62,552 nt of DNA from the NCBI GenBank assembly GCA_963619325.1, contig CAVEVQ010000014.1, positions 1-62,552 on the forward strand. The letters run 5' to 3'. Each line of letters starts with the position of its first letter. Position 1 is the first letter of the stretch. Below the pieces are notes generated by a model that saw only the letters and a list, made by a program, of their open reading frames with translations, was not told the origin of the DNA and did no database searches. The position numbers and the translations under genes are program-made. The stretch comes from UBA1181 sp963619325. GTDB taxonomy: Bacteria > Bacteroidota > Bacteroidia > Bacteroidales > Paludibacteraceae. Below, piece after piece: positions 51,711 to 59,983 of this stretch.

Positions 51711-53084
51711 ATGAATAATATCGCAGTTATATTATCCGGCGGCTCGGGCATACGCATGGGCGGCGATACACCGAAGCAGTTTCTCAAACTCGCCGGCAAA
51801 ATGGTCATAGAGCATACTATTGAGGTGTTCGAAGCAGCAGAGCAAATAGACGAGATTTGTATCGTCTGTCGTGTCGACTACATCGAGCGTGTGCAAGAAC
51901 TCATCGTACGCAACAACTATCGTAAGGTGAAGCGCATTCTTGCTGGCGGCAAGGAGCGCTACGAGTCATCACTTGCCGCCATCTATGCCTATACAGATGA
52001 GTGCAATCTGCTTTTCCATGATGCAGTCCGCCCGCTTGTAAATGAGCGAATTATCAACGACTGTATAGAGGCACTCACTACCTATCATGCAGTGGATGTG
52101 GCAATAGACACCACCGACACTATTATCCAAGCCAATGCAGAGCGTTGTATCGAGTCTATTCCACCACGTGCAGCCTTGCGCAATGGGCAGACACCGCAGT
52201 GTTTTCGTCGCAGTACTATTGCCGAGGCATATCGCTTAGCACTTCAAGACCCGCAATTCCGGACGACAGACGACTGTGGAGTAGTGCGCAAATACTTGCC
52301 CAATGAGCCTGTGTATATTGTAACTGGCGAACAGTTCAATATGAAGCTGACACATATAGAAGACCTCTTTTTACTCGATAAACTATTCCAACTCAAGAAT
52401 GTCGAACTATCCCAGAAGGAACTCTCCCAGGTCACGCTGTCGGCTTTGCCCGAGAAAGTGTTGGTGGTCTTTGGCGGCAGCTATGGCATAGGAGCAGAAA
52501 TAGTACGCCTTGCCTCTGAGCGGTATAGTCGAGTCTATTCGTTCTCTCGGTCAGAAAATGGTGTGAATGTATCCGATATGGCAAGTGTGCAGCGTACACT
52601 GCAATCGGTTTTCGACAAAGAGGGGCATATCGATGCCATAGTGAATACTGCAGGCATACTCTATCGCGAGCCACTGGCTACGATGTCGGAGGACACTATC
52701 CGTACCTCTATCGATGTAAATCTGTTGGGTGTTATCCATGTGGCTCAAGCCGCTTACCCCTATCTTAAGCAGAGCCATGGTGCACTGCTGTTCTTCACTT
52801 CCTCGTCCTATACCCGTGGGCGCATGCTCTATAGCCTCTATTCTGCTACCAAAGCCGCTATTGTCAATTTTGTACAGGCAATAGCCGAGGAGTGGAACGA
52901 GTGCGCAATTCGTGTCAATTGTATCAATCCCGAACGCACCAAAACGCCTATGCGTACCCGCAATTTCGGTAATGAGCCTGCCGAGTCGCTCTTGTCGGCA
53001 GAAGCCGTAGCGATAGTTTCGCTCAACACACTTTTCTCTAAGTTCACAGGCGAGGTAGTTGATGTCCGCCGTAAACAATACTAA
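51711..53084 (+). CDS. bifunctional ribitol-5-phosphate cytidylyltransferase / reductase (IspD/TarI-SDR fusion)
   Basis: The 457-residue protein joins two enzymes. Residues about 1-230 form an IspD/TarI-type cytidylyltransferase, with the nucleotide loop LSGGSGIRMGGDTPKQF, LFHDAVRPLV and DDCGVVRKY. Residues about 240-457 form a short-chain dehydrogenase with VVFGGSYGIGAEIV (NAD(P) loop), NTAGILYREPLA, and the catalytic Tyr-x-x-x-Lys in SLYSATKAAI. This is the layout of Haemophilus Bcs1, which reduces ribulose-5-phosphate to ribitol-5-phosphate and makes CDP-ribitol. A LicD transferase gene follows after 27 bases. An IspD role in isoprenoid synthesis is less likely because of the SDR fusion and the context. 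Base composition (about 50% GC) differs from typA upstream. Confidence 0.85.
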   Translation: MNNIAVILSGGSGIRMGGDTPKQFLKLAGKMVIEHTIEVFEAAEQIDEICIVCRVDYIERVQELIVRNNYRKVKRILAGGKERYESSLAAIYAYTDECNLLFHDAVRPLVNERIINDCIEALTTYHAVDVAIDTTDTIIQANAERCIESIPPRAALRNGQTPQCFRRSTIAEAYRLALQDPQFRTTDDCGVVRKYLPNEPVYIVTGEQFNMKLTHIEDLFLLDKLFQLKNVELSQKELSQVTLSALPEKVLVVFGGSYGIGAEIVRLASERYSRVYSFSRSENGVNVSDMASVQRTLQSVFDKEGHIDAIVNTAGILYREPLATMSEDTIRTSIDVNLLGVIHVAQAAYPYLKQSHGALLFFTSSSYTRGRMLYSLYSATKAAIVNFVQAIAEEWNECAIRVNCINPERTKTPMRTRNFGNEPAESLLSAEAVAIVSLNTLFSKFTGEVVDVRRKQY

Positions 53085-53111
53085 GAACCTTATTCGTAGA
53101 TATAAAAGCAA

Positions 53112-53972
53112 ATGGATACTTCTCTTCCGAAAGCCACAGGCAATCTGCGTGCATTGCAACTGCGCATCGTTGATATTCTTGTCGTGTTGGATGAACTCTG
53201 CCGCAAGAACCATATACAATACTATATTGCTTATGGAACTGTTTTGGGTGCTGTCCGTCACGGAGGTTTCATTCCGTGGGACGACGATATTGATATTATG
53301 GTGGTAGGCGATGACTACGAGCGTTTCCAGCAGGTTTGTAAGGAGCAACTGCCCGATTGGCTGTTCCTACAAAACCAAGAAACAGACCCAAATTCTGGAA
53401 TGGGCATAGGGTTATTCAAAGTACGCGATAAAAAATCCTTGTTTATTGAGGGCTACGATGTGTTTGTCAAAGACTACAAGCGGGGATTATTCATCGATGT
53501 GTACAAGGCAGTTACTATTCCTAAACGGCCGGAAAAAATAGTAGGCTATTTGTTGACTCGTATTTCTTATGCCTACAATTTCTATCGATACAACAAACCT
53601 ATCAATTTGCATAATATTGCGTGCTATTTTTTGTATCCCTTTTCGTATGTTTGGCACAAGGCACTGCTTTGGCTACTGATGCAGGGAGGGAAACCTTATT
53701 ATTGTTGTCAATTGGGAGAAGGAGTTTATTTGCAACATCACCCTACACGCTATGATGATATATTTCCGCTTCGAGAGATAGAGTTTGAGGGACATAAGTT
53801 TATGGGGCCCAACAACCCCGATGGCTATCTTCGTGCCATTTACAACGACTATATGCGTATTCCCGCCCCCGCCAAGCGCCGTGTACATGGGTCTTACTAT
53901 GTAGAGGATGCTTCATCAATAGCCCTGACATATAAAGACTCAGTTGATACTTTTGATGCGAACAATCAATAA
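53112..53972 (+). CDS. LicD family phosphotransferase (likely ribitol-phosphate transferase)
   Basis: The 286-residue protein has the LicD core: LDELCRKNHIQYYIAYGTVL, then GAVRHGGFIPWDDDIDIMV with the metal-binding DDDID, and GLFIDVYKA. The C-terminal part carries RYDDIFPLREIEFEGHKFMGPNNPDGYLRAIYNDYM, typical of the family, within about residues 210-260. LicD proteins use CDP-alditols or CDP-choline to add phosphoalditol or phosphocholine to glycans; human FKRP and fukutin are relatives that use CDP-ribitol. As its neighbour makes CDP-ribitol, ribitol-phosphate transfer is the best inference; phosphocholine is the alternative, but no choline genes are nearby. Confidence 0.85.
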   Translation: MDTSLPKATGNLRALQLRIVDILVVLDELCRKNHIQYYIAYGTVLGAVRHGGFIPWDDDIDIMVVGDDYERFQQVCKEQLPDWLFLQNQETDPNSGMGIGLFKVRDKKSLFIEGYDVFVKDYKRGLFIDVYKAVTIPKRPEKIVGYLLTRISYAYNFYRYNKPINLHNIACYFLYPFSYVWHKALLWLLMQGGKPYYCCQLGEGVYLQHHPTRYDDIFPLREIEFEGHKFMGPNNPDGYLRAIYNDYMRIPAPAKRRVHGSYYVEDASSIALTYKDSVDTFDANNQ

Positions 53973-53983
53973 CTCATTATACT

Positions 53984-54286
53984 ATGCGTTCCATCTCTAC
54001 TTATATTGGTCTACTGCGTAGAAAAGGCTTTTGCAAGTGTTTATGTAATTTGACGACATATATTTTTGAACCTTCTATTCGTCATGCTCGTAAGCTATAC
54101 AAAGATTATAAAGAACTTATTCTCTCTCCGTTGCCATCTACGAGTGTATACTATGGCGATTATATGATTCCGCAGCAGAATCCGACAACACATGGTACGG
54201 TCATACTTTATGCCAACAAATCGTATCAGGAAACTCTGCAAGAACTTCGCGCCAAGGCTAAATATGCAAATAAACAATACAAATAA
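53984..54286 (+). CDS. small unknown ORF in the glycan cluster
   Basis: A 100-residue frame starts 12 bases after the LicD stop and runs 23 bases into the next gene. The N-terminal half is basic and Cys-containing (RRKGFCKCLCNLTTYIF), the C-terminal half is polar and ends KYANKQYK. It has no clear signal peptide or known motif. It may be a real small protein or the leftover of a longer gene; its tight spacing and strand favour some expression. Confidence 0.45.
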   Translation: MRSISTYIGLLRRKGFCKCLCNLTTYIFEPSIRHARKLYKDYKELILSPLPSTSVYYGDYMIPQQNPTTHGTVILYANKSYQETLQELRAKAKYANKQYK

Positions 54287-55337
54287 TACTATTCCCTCTG
54301 TCTCCATTGTCCTTTGCACGTACAACGGCGAAAAATATCTGCGCGAGCAGTTGGATTCACTGTTGGCGCAGACCTACCCCTTGCACGAGATTATCATACA
54401 GGACGACCAGAGTACGGACGGCACGATGGCTATTCTCCGCGAATATGCGGATAAGTATCCCATTATCAAGGTCTTTGTACACGAAACACGCGGGGTGGTA
54501 AACGACAATTTCTTCTCTGCTATGCAGCGGGCAACAGGGGATTTTATTTCCATTTCCGACCAAGACGATATTTGGCTGCCTCAAAAAATTGCCACGCTAG
54601 TAAATGAAATCGGGGACAACCTGTGCTGCTTTCACTTATCAAACGAATTCCGGGACACACCCGACTATCAATACACAGACCCGCGTATCATCAATGTCAA
54701 CCTTGAAAGGATGTTGTTCTTTGGTATGGTAGCAGGGCATACTATGCTGATACGCAGAGAATTGCTTGACACCACCTTGCATTCCATTTCCGCCGATATA
54801 CTACGCCGCATCTCATTGGCTTTTTACTACGATTCCATTTTGAGCATGGTAGCGATGGAATACGGAAAAATCAAATATATACCCGAACTATTGGATTCCC
54901 ACCGCGTGCATGCAGCCTCTTGCACCTCCACTATGCGCCGCGACCTCTCACAACGTACCATCAAAAATGCTTTCTTGCTGATATTGCGCAACTTGGGACC
55001 ACGCAGGCGGCATATCATTAAACCGCTTATTATCAATCGTATGCAATGCGAGAAAGCGTTATTAGACTGCTTTCCTGATGCTAATCCTGCCTACACACAG
55101 CGTGCATATCAATTCATAGCAGCCTACACTAAAACAACATCATGGCGACGCCCCTTGTCGTGGTTAATAGGCGAGTGCCAATTCATTTGTCTGTTTGTAA
55201 AAAGCCGCAACGAACTTTTTTACAGTAAAGAGAAAAACCAAGCGGTAGCCACCCTGCGTGCGCTCACGTATCCCATTACGATGTACGACTTTCGGGAAGC
55301 AGATTATCAACGAATTATCAAACAAAGCAAACCATGA
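54264..55337 (+). CDS. glycosyltransferase family 2 (rhamnosyltransferase-like)
   Basis: The 357-residue protein has the GT-A opening VSIVLCTYNGEKYLREQLDSLLAQ, the DDQSTDGT motif, and SISDQDDIWLPQKI with the DxD-like metal site near residue 95, the last being typical of GT2 rhamnosyl- and related transferases. The C-terminal half contains a His-rich acceptor region (VAGHTMLIRREL). The frame opens at 54192, but the ATG at 54264 gives the usual GT2 N-terminus. It overlaps the preceding small ORF by 23 bases and the next gene by 4 (ATGA), so the genes are translationally coupled. Sugar and acceptor are unknown. Confidence 0.88.
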   Translation: MQINNTNNTIPSVSIVLCTYNGEKYLREQLDSLLAQTYPLHEIIIQDDQSTDGTMAILREYADKYPIIKVFVHETRGVVNDNFFSAMQRATGDFISISDQDDIWLPQKIATLVNEIGDNLCCFHLSNEFRDTPDYQYTDPRIINVNLERMLFFGMVAGHTMLIRRELLDTTLHSISADILRRISLAFYYDSILSMVAMEYGKIKYIPELLDSHRVHAASCTSTMRRDLSQRTIKNAFLLILRNLGPRRRHIIKPLIINRMQCEKALLDCFPDANPAYTQRAYQFIAAYTKTTSWRRPLSWLIGECQFICLFVKSRNELFYSKEKNQAVATLRALTYPITMYDFREADYQRIIKQSKP

Positions 55338-56455
55338 AACTACTCTCCGTCATCATCCCCACCTACAATATGGCAGCCCTCTTGCCACGCTGTCTGGATT
55401 CGCTTGTCAAGGCGCAGCACGCCGACTTGTTGGATATCCTTGTGGTCAATGACGGTAGCAAGGACAACTCCTCCGAGGTGGGGCATCAATACGAAGCGCA
55501 GTACCCCGACATCGTGCGCGTGATAGACAAACCCAACGGCAACTACGGCTCCACTATCAACGCCGCGCTTCCGATGGCTACGGGATTATATGTCAAGGTA
55601 TTAGATTCTGACGATTGGTTTGATACTGCAGCACTCGATTGTTTCCTCGACAGCCTTGCCGAATATACACCTGAGCAAGAACCGCAGCAAGCCGAAACAC
55701 CCCAAAAAAACATACAAGTCCCCGATATGGTCATTACCCACTTCACACAACTCGGTGCCTGCGGCAGTCGCGAGGTGGTGCGTTATAACACCATGGGGCG
55801 TGAGCCGTACACCTACGGCAAGGTTTACGACCTCGACACAGTGTTGCAGGACGGCTATATCCGCTTCTTCCTTATGCACGCTTTGACCTATCGCACCGAC
55901 CTATTGCGGCAGATGGGGTATCGCCAGACAGAGGGCATCTCCTACACCGATACGGAGTGGGCAGCGTTACCCGTCTTTCATGCTCGCACCATTCTTTTTC
56001 TCAATATCAATCTTTATCAGTACAATCTCGACCGCGATGGGCAGACAATGGCACCAGAGGTCATCATGCGTTCGTTGCCACAGATGGAGAAAGTAAACGA
56101 CTCATTGTTAGCATACTATCAGTCGCATTTGGCTCTCCTCTCTCCTGCCCGTGCTGCTTTTATGAAGCAGTATTTTGAGAATCGTTTACGGCTATTCTAT
56201 AAGTTATACCTTCTCGATATGCCCCGTAAAGATTTTCGAGCCGAAGATTTGCGACGTGTGGACGAGAAGTATGCACCGATACTCCGCACGCTTGACCTGC
56301 ACCCACGCCTATATCCCGAGAACAAACTGCTGCGTATTGAGTATATCTCTTATTGGCATCGGCACCATCAGCGTTGGCCTATATGGTTTGAGCGCTTCAA
56401 TCATTTCGTAGATGTGGTCGTCAAGTGGCTCTATGTCAGATTGTTTAGAAGATAA
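55334..56455 (+). CDS. glycosyltransferase family 2
   Basis: The 373-residue protein starts with LSVIIPTYNMAALLPRCLDSL and carries VVNDGSKDNSSEV, NGNYGSTINAALPMATG and KVLDSDDWFDTAAL (metal-binding DSDD near residue 93). A long C-terminal part of helical character may hold an acceptor domain. It overlaps the previous glycosyltransferase by 4 bases and precedes glf by 26 bases. It probably adds one sugar of the repeat unit made by this cluster; which one cannot be read from sequence. Confidence 0.88.
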   Translation: MKLLSVIIPTYNMAALLPRCLDSLVKAQHADLLDILVVNDGSKDNSSEVGHQYEAQYPDIVRVIDKPNGNYGSTINAALPMATGLYVKVLDSDDWFDTAALDCFLDSLAEYTPEQEPQQAETPQKNIQVPDMVITHFTQLGACGSREVVRYNTMGREPYTYGKVYDLDTVLQDGYIRFFLMHALTYRTDLLRQMGYRQTEGISYTDTEWAALPVFHARTILFLNINLYQYNLDRDGQTMAPEVIMRSLPQMEKVNDSLLAYYQSHLALLSPARAAFMKQYFENRLRLFYKLYLLDMPRKDFRAEDLRRVDEKYAPILRTLDLHPRLYPENKLLRIEYISYWHRHHQRWPIWFERFNHFVDVVVKWLYVRLFRR

Positions 56456-56481
56456 TTAACCACTCTATTACCCTATTTCAT

Positions 56482-57600
56482 ATGAAACAATACGATTACC
56501 TCATAGTCGGTGCCGGTCTTTATGGTGCCACTGTCGCCTACCGTGCACGCCAAGCAGGGAAACGAGTCCTCGTGATAGACAAGCGCAACCACATCGGAGG
56601 GAACACCTATTGCGAAGACATAGAGGGTATCCATGTACACAAGTACGGGGCACATATTTTCCATACCGACAACAAAGAGGTGTGGCAGTTTGTAAACTCG
56701 CTTGTTGAATTCAACCGCTACACCAACTGCCCCGTAGCGAACTACCAAGGGCGACTCTACAACCTGCCGTTTAATATGAACACTTTCAGCGAGATGTGGG
56801 GTGTAACAACCCCCACTGAAGCGCAGACGAAAATGGGTGAACAGCGGGCAGAAGCAGTGGCAATGTTGGGCGGTCGTGAACCGCAGAACCTTGAAGAGCA
56901 GGCACTGACCCTTGTCGGCAAGGACATCTATGAGCGGCTTATCAAAGGATACACAGAGAAGCAATGGGGACGTCCCTGCACGGAGTTGCCTGCCTTCATT
57001 ATCAGACGACTGCCCGTGCGTATGGTTTTCGACAACAACTACTTCAACGACCCCTATCAAGGCATACCCATTGGCGGATACAATCCGCTGATAGAGAAAC
57101 TATTAGACGGATGCAATGTACAGCTCGGAGAGAATTATCTCGAACACAAGACGGAGTTAGACGCATTGGCAGAACGGATAGTTTATACAGGCTTGATAGA
57201 TGCATATTTCGGCTATCGGCTCGGGCGGTTGGAGTATCGTACGGTGCGTTTTGAGACAGAGGTATTAGATACGCCTAACTACCAAGGGAACGCCGTGGTA
57301 AACTACACGGACGCTGCTGTGCCATACACACGAGTCATCGAACACAAACACTTTGAGATGTTCGGGCAGGAGGTGTATGACACGCCAAAAACCGTCATCT
57401 CACGCGAGTACTCCACGGAGTGGCAGGCAGGTATGGAGCCGTACTATCCCGTGAACGACGCTCGCAATTCAGCGCTCTATGCGGAGTATGCTGCCCTTGC
57501 TGCCCAGGAGAAACATGTGTTATTTGGCGGACGATTGGCGGAGTATAAGTACTACGATATGGACGACATCATTGCACGGGCATTGTCTGCTGCGATATAA
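56482..57600 (+). CDS. glf: UDP-galactopyranose mutase
   Basis: The 372-residue flavoenzyme converts UDP-galactopyranose to UDP-galactofuranose. It shows the FAD loop YLIVGAGLYGATVAYRARQ, VIDKRNHIGGNTY, the family motif KYGAHIFHT, YTEKQWGRPCTELP near residue 155, and RRLPVRMVFDNNYFND. The C-terminal GGRLAEYKYYDMDD is also typical. Its presence says the glycan made here contains galactofuranose. It is the last gene of the cluster before the repeat region. Confidence 0.96.
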   Translation: MKQYDYLIVGAGLYGATVAYRARQAGKRVLVIDKRNHIGGNTYCEDIEGIHVHKYGAHIFHTDNKEVWQFVNSLVEFNRYTNCPVANYQGRLYNLPFNMNTFSEMWGVTTPTEAQTKMGEQRAEAVAMLGGREPQNLEEQALTLVGKDIYERLIKGYTEKQWGRPCTELPAFIIRRLPVRMVFDNNYFNDPYQGIPIGGYNPLIEKLLDGCNVQLGENYLEHKTELDALAERIVYTGLIDAYFGYRLGRLEYRTVRFETEVLDTPNYQGNAVVNYTDAAVPYTRVIEHKHFEMFGQEVYDTPKTVISREYSTEWQAGMEPYYPVNDARNSALYAEYAALAAQEKHVLFGGRLAEYKYYDMDDIIARALSAAI

Positions 57601-57629
57601 AATGGCATATTCTATAAGATTCTTGCAGA

Positions 57630-57717
57630 AGAATTGAGAATTTTCTGAAAGAGAATTGAGATTTTTTTATTGGACTTCTGAAAATTTTCCAGAGGAGAAT
57701 TGAGAATTTCCAGAGCA
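57630..57717 (+). repeat. four imperfect 22-bp tandem units in the gap after glf
   Basis: AGAATTGAGA begins copies at 57630, 57652 and 57696, spaced 22 and 44 bases; a more changed unit fills 57674-57695, and AGAATTAATT at 57718 begins a possible fifth. The 57601-57783 interval holds no gene. Confidence 0.6.
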
Positions 57718-57783
57718 AGAATTAATTGTACATTGCTATTCTCTTTTAATCTTCTATGAAAGAAGGAGTTTGTCTTTTCCTAT

Positions 57784-57844
57784 AATTGTATTCTGTAATA
57801 AACACTTTTGTTGCAAAAGTGTTTATTTGAAAAAACACTTTTTG
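57784..57844 (+). repeat. 61-bp direct repeat, copy 1, with internal palindrome
   Basis: The segment matches 58451-58511 at 59 of 61 positions. Inside it AATAAACACTTTTG (57797-57810) is a perfect 14-bp inverted repeat of 57814-57827 with a 3-base loop. It lies just before the ATPase remnant. Confidence 0.9.
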
Positions 57845-57856
57845 TAAATTTGTTGA

Positions 57857-58449
57857 ATGAAACAAAAAGAGGAAGGTGGTATGAGAGAACTGTTTTCATC
57901 ATTTTATCGGCGGTTGGCACGCACAGATTTGCGTTTTGAACGATATTTGGCAAAGGAGATTAAGTGGAATGCCCATCTGATAGGAATTATGGGTGCCCGT
58001 GGAGCAGGGAAAACGACGCTTTTGATGCAGCATGTTTTGATTTAAATACAACGCGCCTTTCACTGCTCAATTACCTATATTATTTGTGGCGCGCCCGTGC
58101 CATTTTGATGATTGACAAGCAGTCTGTTGGCTTAAAGCCTATGGCAAAGCCAGAGAAGATTTATTTAGGGAATACCAATTATGCATACGCCCTTGCAGAT
58201 GAAAATGCCAATGTCGGAAATGTTCGTGAAACTTTTTTTGTGAGTCAGTTGGAAGTGAAACATAAGATAACCTATTCGCAGACTCGTGTGGATTTTCTGG
58301 TAGACGACCGCTATACTTTTGAGGTCGGAGGAGTCAATAAGACGACGGAACAGATTAAAGGAACTCCGGACTCATTCCTTGCTTTAGACAATATAGAGCA
58401 AGGTTATGGCAAGGAGATCCCATTGTGGCTTTTCGGATTCTTGTATTGA
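57857..58449 (+). pseudogene. decayed AAA ATPase (DUF4143 type) with internal deletion
   Basis: The first frame (57857-58045) gives 62 residues with a normal N-terminus for this ATPase family, including Walker A GIMGARGAGKTTLLMQH, then a stop. In another frame from about 58042 to 58449 there follows the family's C-terminal part, with LNYLYYLWRA, KPEKIYLGNTNYAYAL, NVRETFFVSQL, RVDFLVDDRYTFEVGG and PLWLFGFLY. Intact members have about 380-400 residues, so roughly 190 middle residues (Walker B and most of the ATPase core) are missing and the frame is shifted at the joint. It is flanked by 61-bp direct repeats on both sides. Such ATPases are numerous in Bacteroidales genomes and of unclear role. 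Confidence 0.88.
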
Positions 58450-58450
58450 A

Positions 58451-58511
58451 AATTGTATTTTGTAATAAACACTTTTGCTGCAAAAGTGTTTATTTGAAAA
58501 AACACTTTTTG
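58451..58511 (+). repeat. 61-bp direct repeat, copy 2, with internal palindrome
   Basis: Near-identical to 57784-57844, with two substitutions, one of them in the loop of the palindrome. It starts 2 bases after the ATPase remnant's stop. Confidence 0.9.
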
Positions 58512-58550
58512 GAAGATTTCGTATTAATGAGTGATGTGTTCAAATGCTAA

Positions 58551-58582
58551 TTTGCCATGTTAGGGAGAATGTGTTAACTTTG
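58551..58582 (+). promoter_or_regulatory. promoter of the GT4 glycosyltransferase gene
   Basis: TTTG (58551-58554), a 20-base spacer and TAACTTTG (58575-58582) followed by C, 30 bases before the start at 58612. An excellent match to the Bacteroidota consensus. Confidence 0.75.
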
Positions 58583-58611
58583 CGAAGATTTGAAATAAAG
58601 AACTTGAAAAT

Positions 58612-59700
58612 ATGTCAAAAGTCCTTTTTATATGGTACAAACGTTCGAAGGGAATCTTGGAGGGCGGTGGACAAGTTAGCCAGAAAAACTATGAGATGGT
58701 GTGCCGCACGGTGGGGAGCGAGAACGTCGACTCTTACTATGTGCATGACGAGATGAAAGGGAAATCGCTATGGGGTTATGTTCGTGGCGTGTTTTTCTTT
58801 ATGTTCGGCTACTATTACGGTCTATATCCTAAACGTGTGAAAGAGATTGTGGGTATCGCACAAAAATATGACATTGTTTTTATTGACCGTAGTTTGTTTG
58901 GCGTGATAGCCAAACAGTTGAAGAAGAGTGGTTATAAAGGTCAGATAATCACCTATTTCCATAATGTGGAAGCCCTCTATTTCAATGCTAAACTGCCAAA
59001 GATTCCGGGACGAGGAATCATCGTGAAAACGGCGGATTTGAATGACAAATATTCGTGCGATTATTCAGATAAGATTGTGTGTCTGAACGAACGCGATTCT
59101 CGAGTGATTGCGGAAAAATATGGAAGGAAAGCCGATATGCTGATTCCTGTCGCTTTGCAGGATAGAATGATAGAGACACCGTCGGGAATGACACTGACAC
59201 GAGAAAGACCGTTGTGCTTGTTCTTGGGAGCGTATTTCCCCCCTAACAACCAAGGCATCTTGTGGTTTGTCGAGAGTGTGCTGCCTCATGTGAATATTCA
59301 GATGAAAGTGGTGGGTAAAGGTATGGCAAAACTGAAAGAAGAGTCGTCGCAACTCAAAGATATTGAGGTGATTAGTGATGTAAAAGACCTTAAGCCCTAC
59401 TTAGAGGAAGCCGATATAATGGTGCTGCCAATTTTTTCGGGAAGTGGCATGAAGGTGAAGACGTGCGAGTCGCTCATGTATGGCAAAAACATCATTGGTA
59501 CGGATGAAGCATTTGAGGGCTATGATGTTGATTATAAGCAGGTTGGAGGATTGTGTAATACGGCACAAGAGTATATTGATTGTTTGAAGAGATTTGAAGA
59601 GAATCCACGGCCACGGTTTAATGCCTATTCACGACAAGTTTATTTAGAGAAATATTCATACTCTGCTATTGAAGAATTGTTCAGGAAAGTTTTGGAATGA
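58612..59700 (+). CDS. glycosyltransferase family 4 / GT-B type
   Basis: The 362-residue protein has a GT-B layout. The N-terminal half includes GGGQVSQKNYEMV near residue 18 and ITYFHNVEALYFNAKLP. The C-terminal half has LCLFLGAYFPPNNQGILWFVESVLP, VVGKGMAKLKEE, DIEVISDVKDLKPYLEEADIMVLPI and the donor-site SGSGMKVKTCESLMYGKNIIGTDEAFEGY, where the Glu of the ExxxxxxE-like motif is seen. Donor and acceptor are unknown; a role in making surface polysaccharide is likely. It has its own promoter and is separate from the cluster ending at glf, with base composition nearer to the housekeeping genes. Confidence 0.9.
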   Translation: MSKVLFIWYKRSKGILEGGGQVSQKNYEMVCRTVGSENVDSYYVHDEMKGKSLWGYVRGVFFFMFGYYYGLYPKRVKEIVGIAQKYDIVFIDRSLFGVIAKQLKKSGYKGQIITYFHNVEALYFNAKLPKIPGRGIIVKTADLNDKYSCDYSDKIVCLNERDSRVIAEKYGRKADMLIPVALQDRMIETPSGMTLTRERPLCLFLGAYFPPNNQGILWFVESVLPHVNIQMKVVGKGMAKLKEESSQLKDIEVISDVKDLKPYLEEADIMVLPIFSGSGMKVKTCESLMYGKNIIGTDEAFEGYDVDYKQVGGLCNTAQEYIDCLKRFEENPRPRFNAYSRQVYLEKYSYSAIEELFRKVLE

Positions 59701-59748
59701 TGGATAAAAATTTGAAAATCAAGATATTCTGTCGCTCGTTTTTACACG

Positions 59749-59925
59749 ATGCCGAAAATTCTGGTTAAGATGATACATGGAGATATGAAGAATCAGAAGG
59801 AGCGGATAGACAACATCGTTCACGAGGTGTATGCGATGAGAGGTCGCCACATCATACCTTTCACATTGAAAAATCACACCAAACTTGCTCCGTTTTTAAA
59901 AAATCTCTTACTTTTGTTCTCTTAA
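59749..59925 (+). CDS. doubtful 58-residue ORF
   Basis: A frame of 58 codons (MPKILVKMIHGDMKNQKER...) follows the GT4 gene. It resembles no family known to me and its end overlaps the -33/-7 elements of the next gene. It could be a gene remnant or a chance frame. No other coding signal is seen in 59701-59983 beyond a 22-codon frame starting at 59700. Confidence 0.25.
   Translation: MPKILVKMIHGDMKNQKERIDNIVHEVYAMRGRHIIPFTLKNHTKLAPFLKNLLLLFS
59884..59916 (+). promoter_or_regulatory. probable promoter of the MBG-repeat protein gene
   Basis: CTTG (59884-59887), a 21-base spacer and TACTTTTG (59909-59916), 68 bases before the start at 59984. Confidence 0.6.
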
Positions 59926-59983
59926 GGATATTCTTAAAGTATAACTGCGCATGAATTGAAAGGTGCGGAAAAAGTAAGATGAT

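Noticed and set aside
51711..53084. Plain IspD for isoprenoid synthesis
   Set aside because: The C-terminal short-chain dehydrogenase and the LicD, GT2 and Glf neighbours favour CDP-ribitol synthesis.
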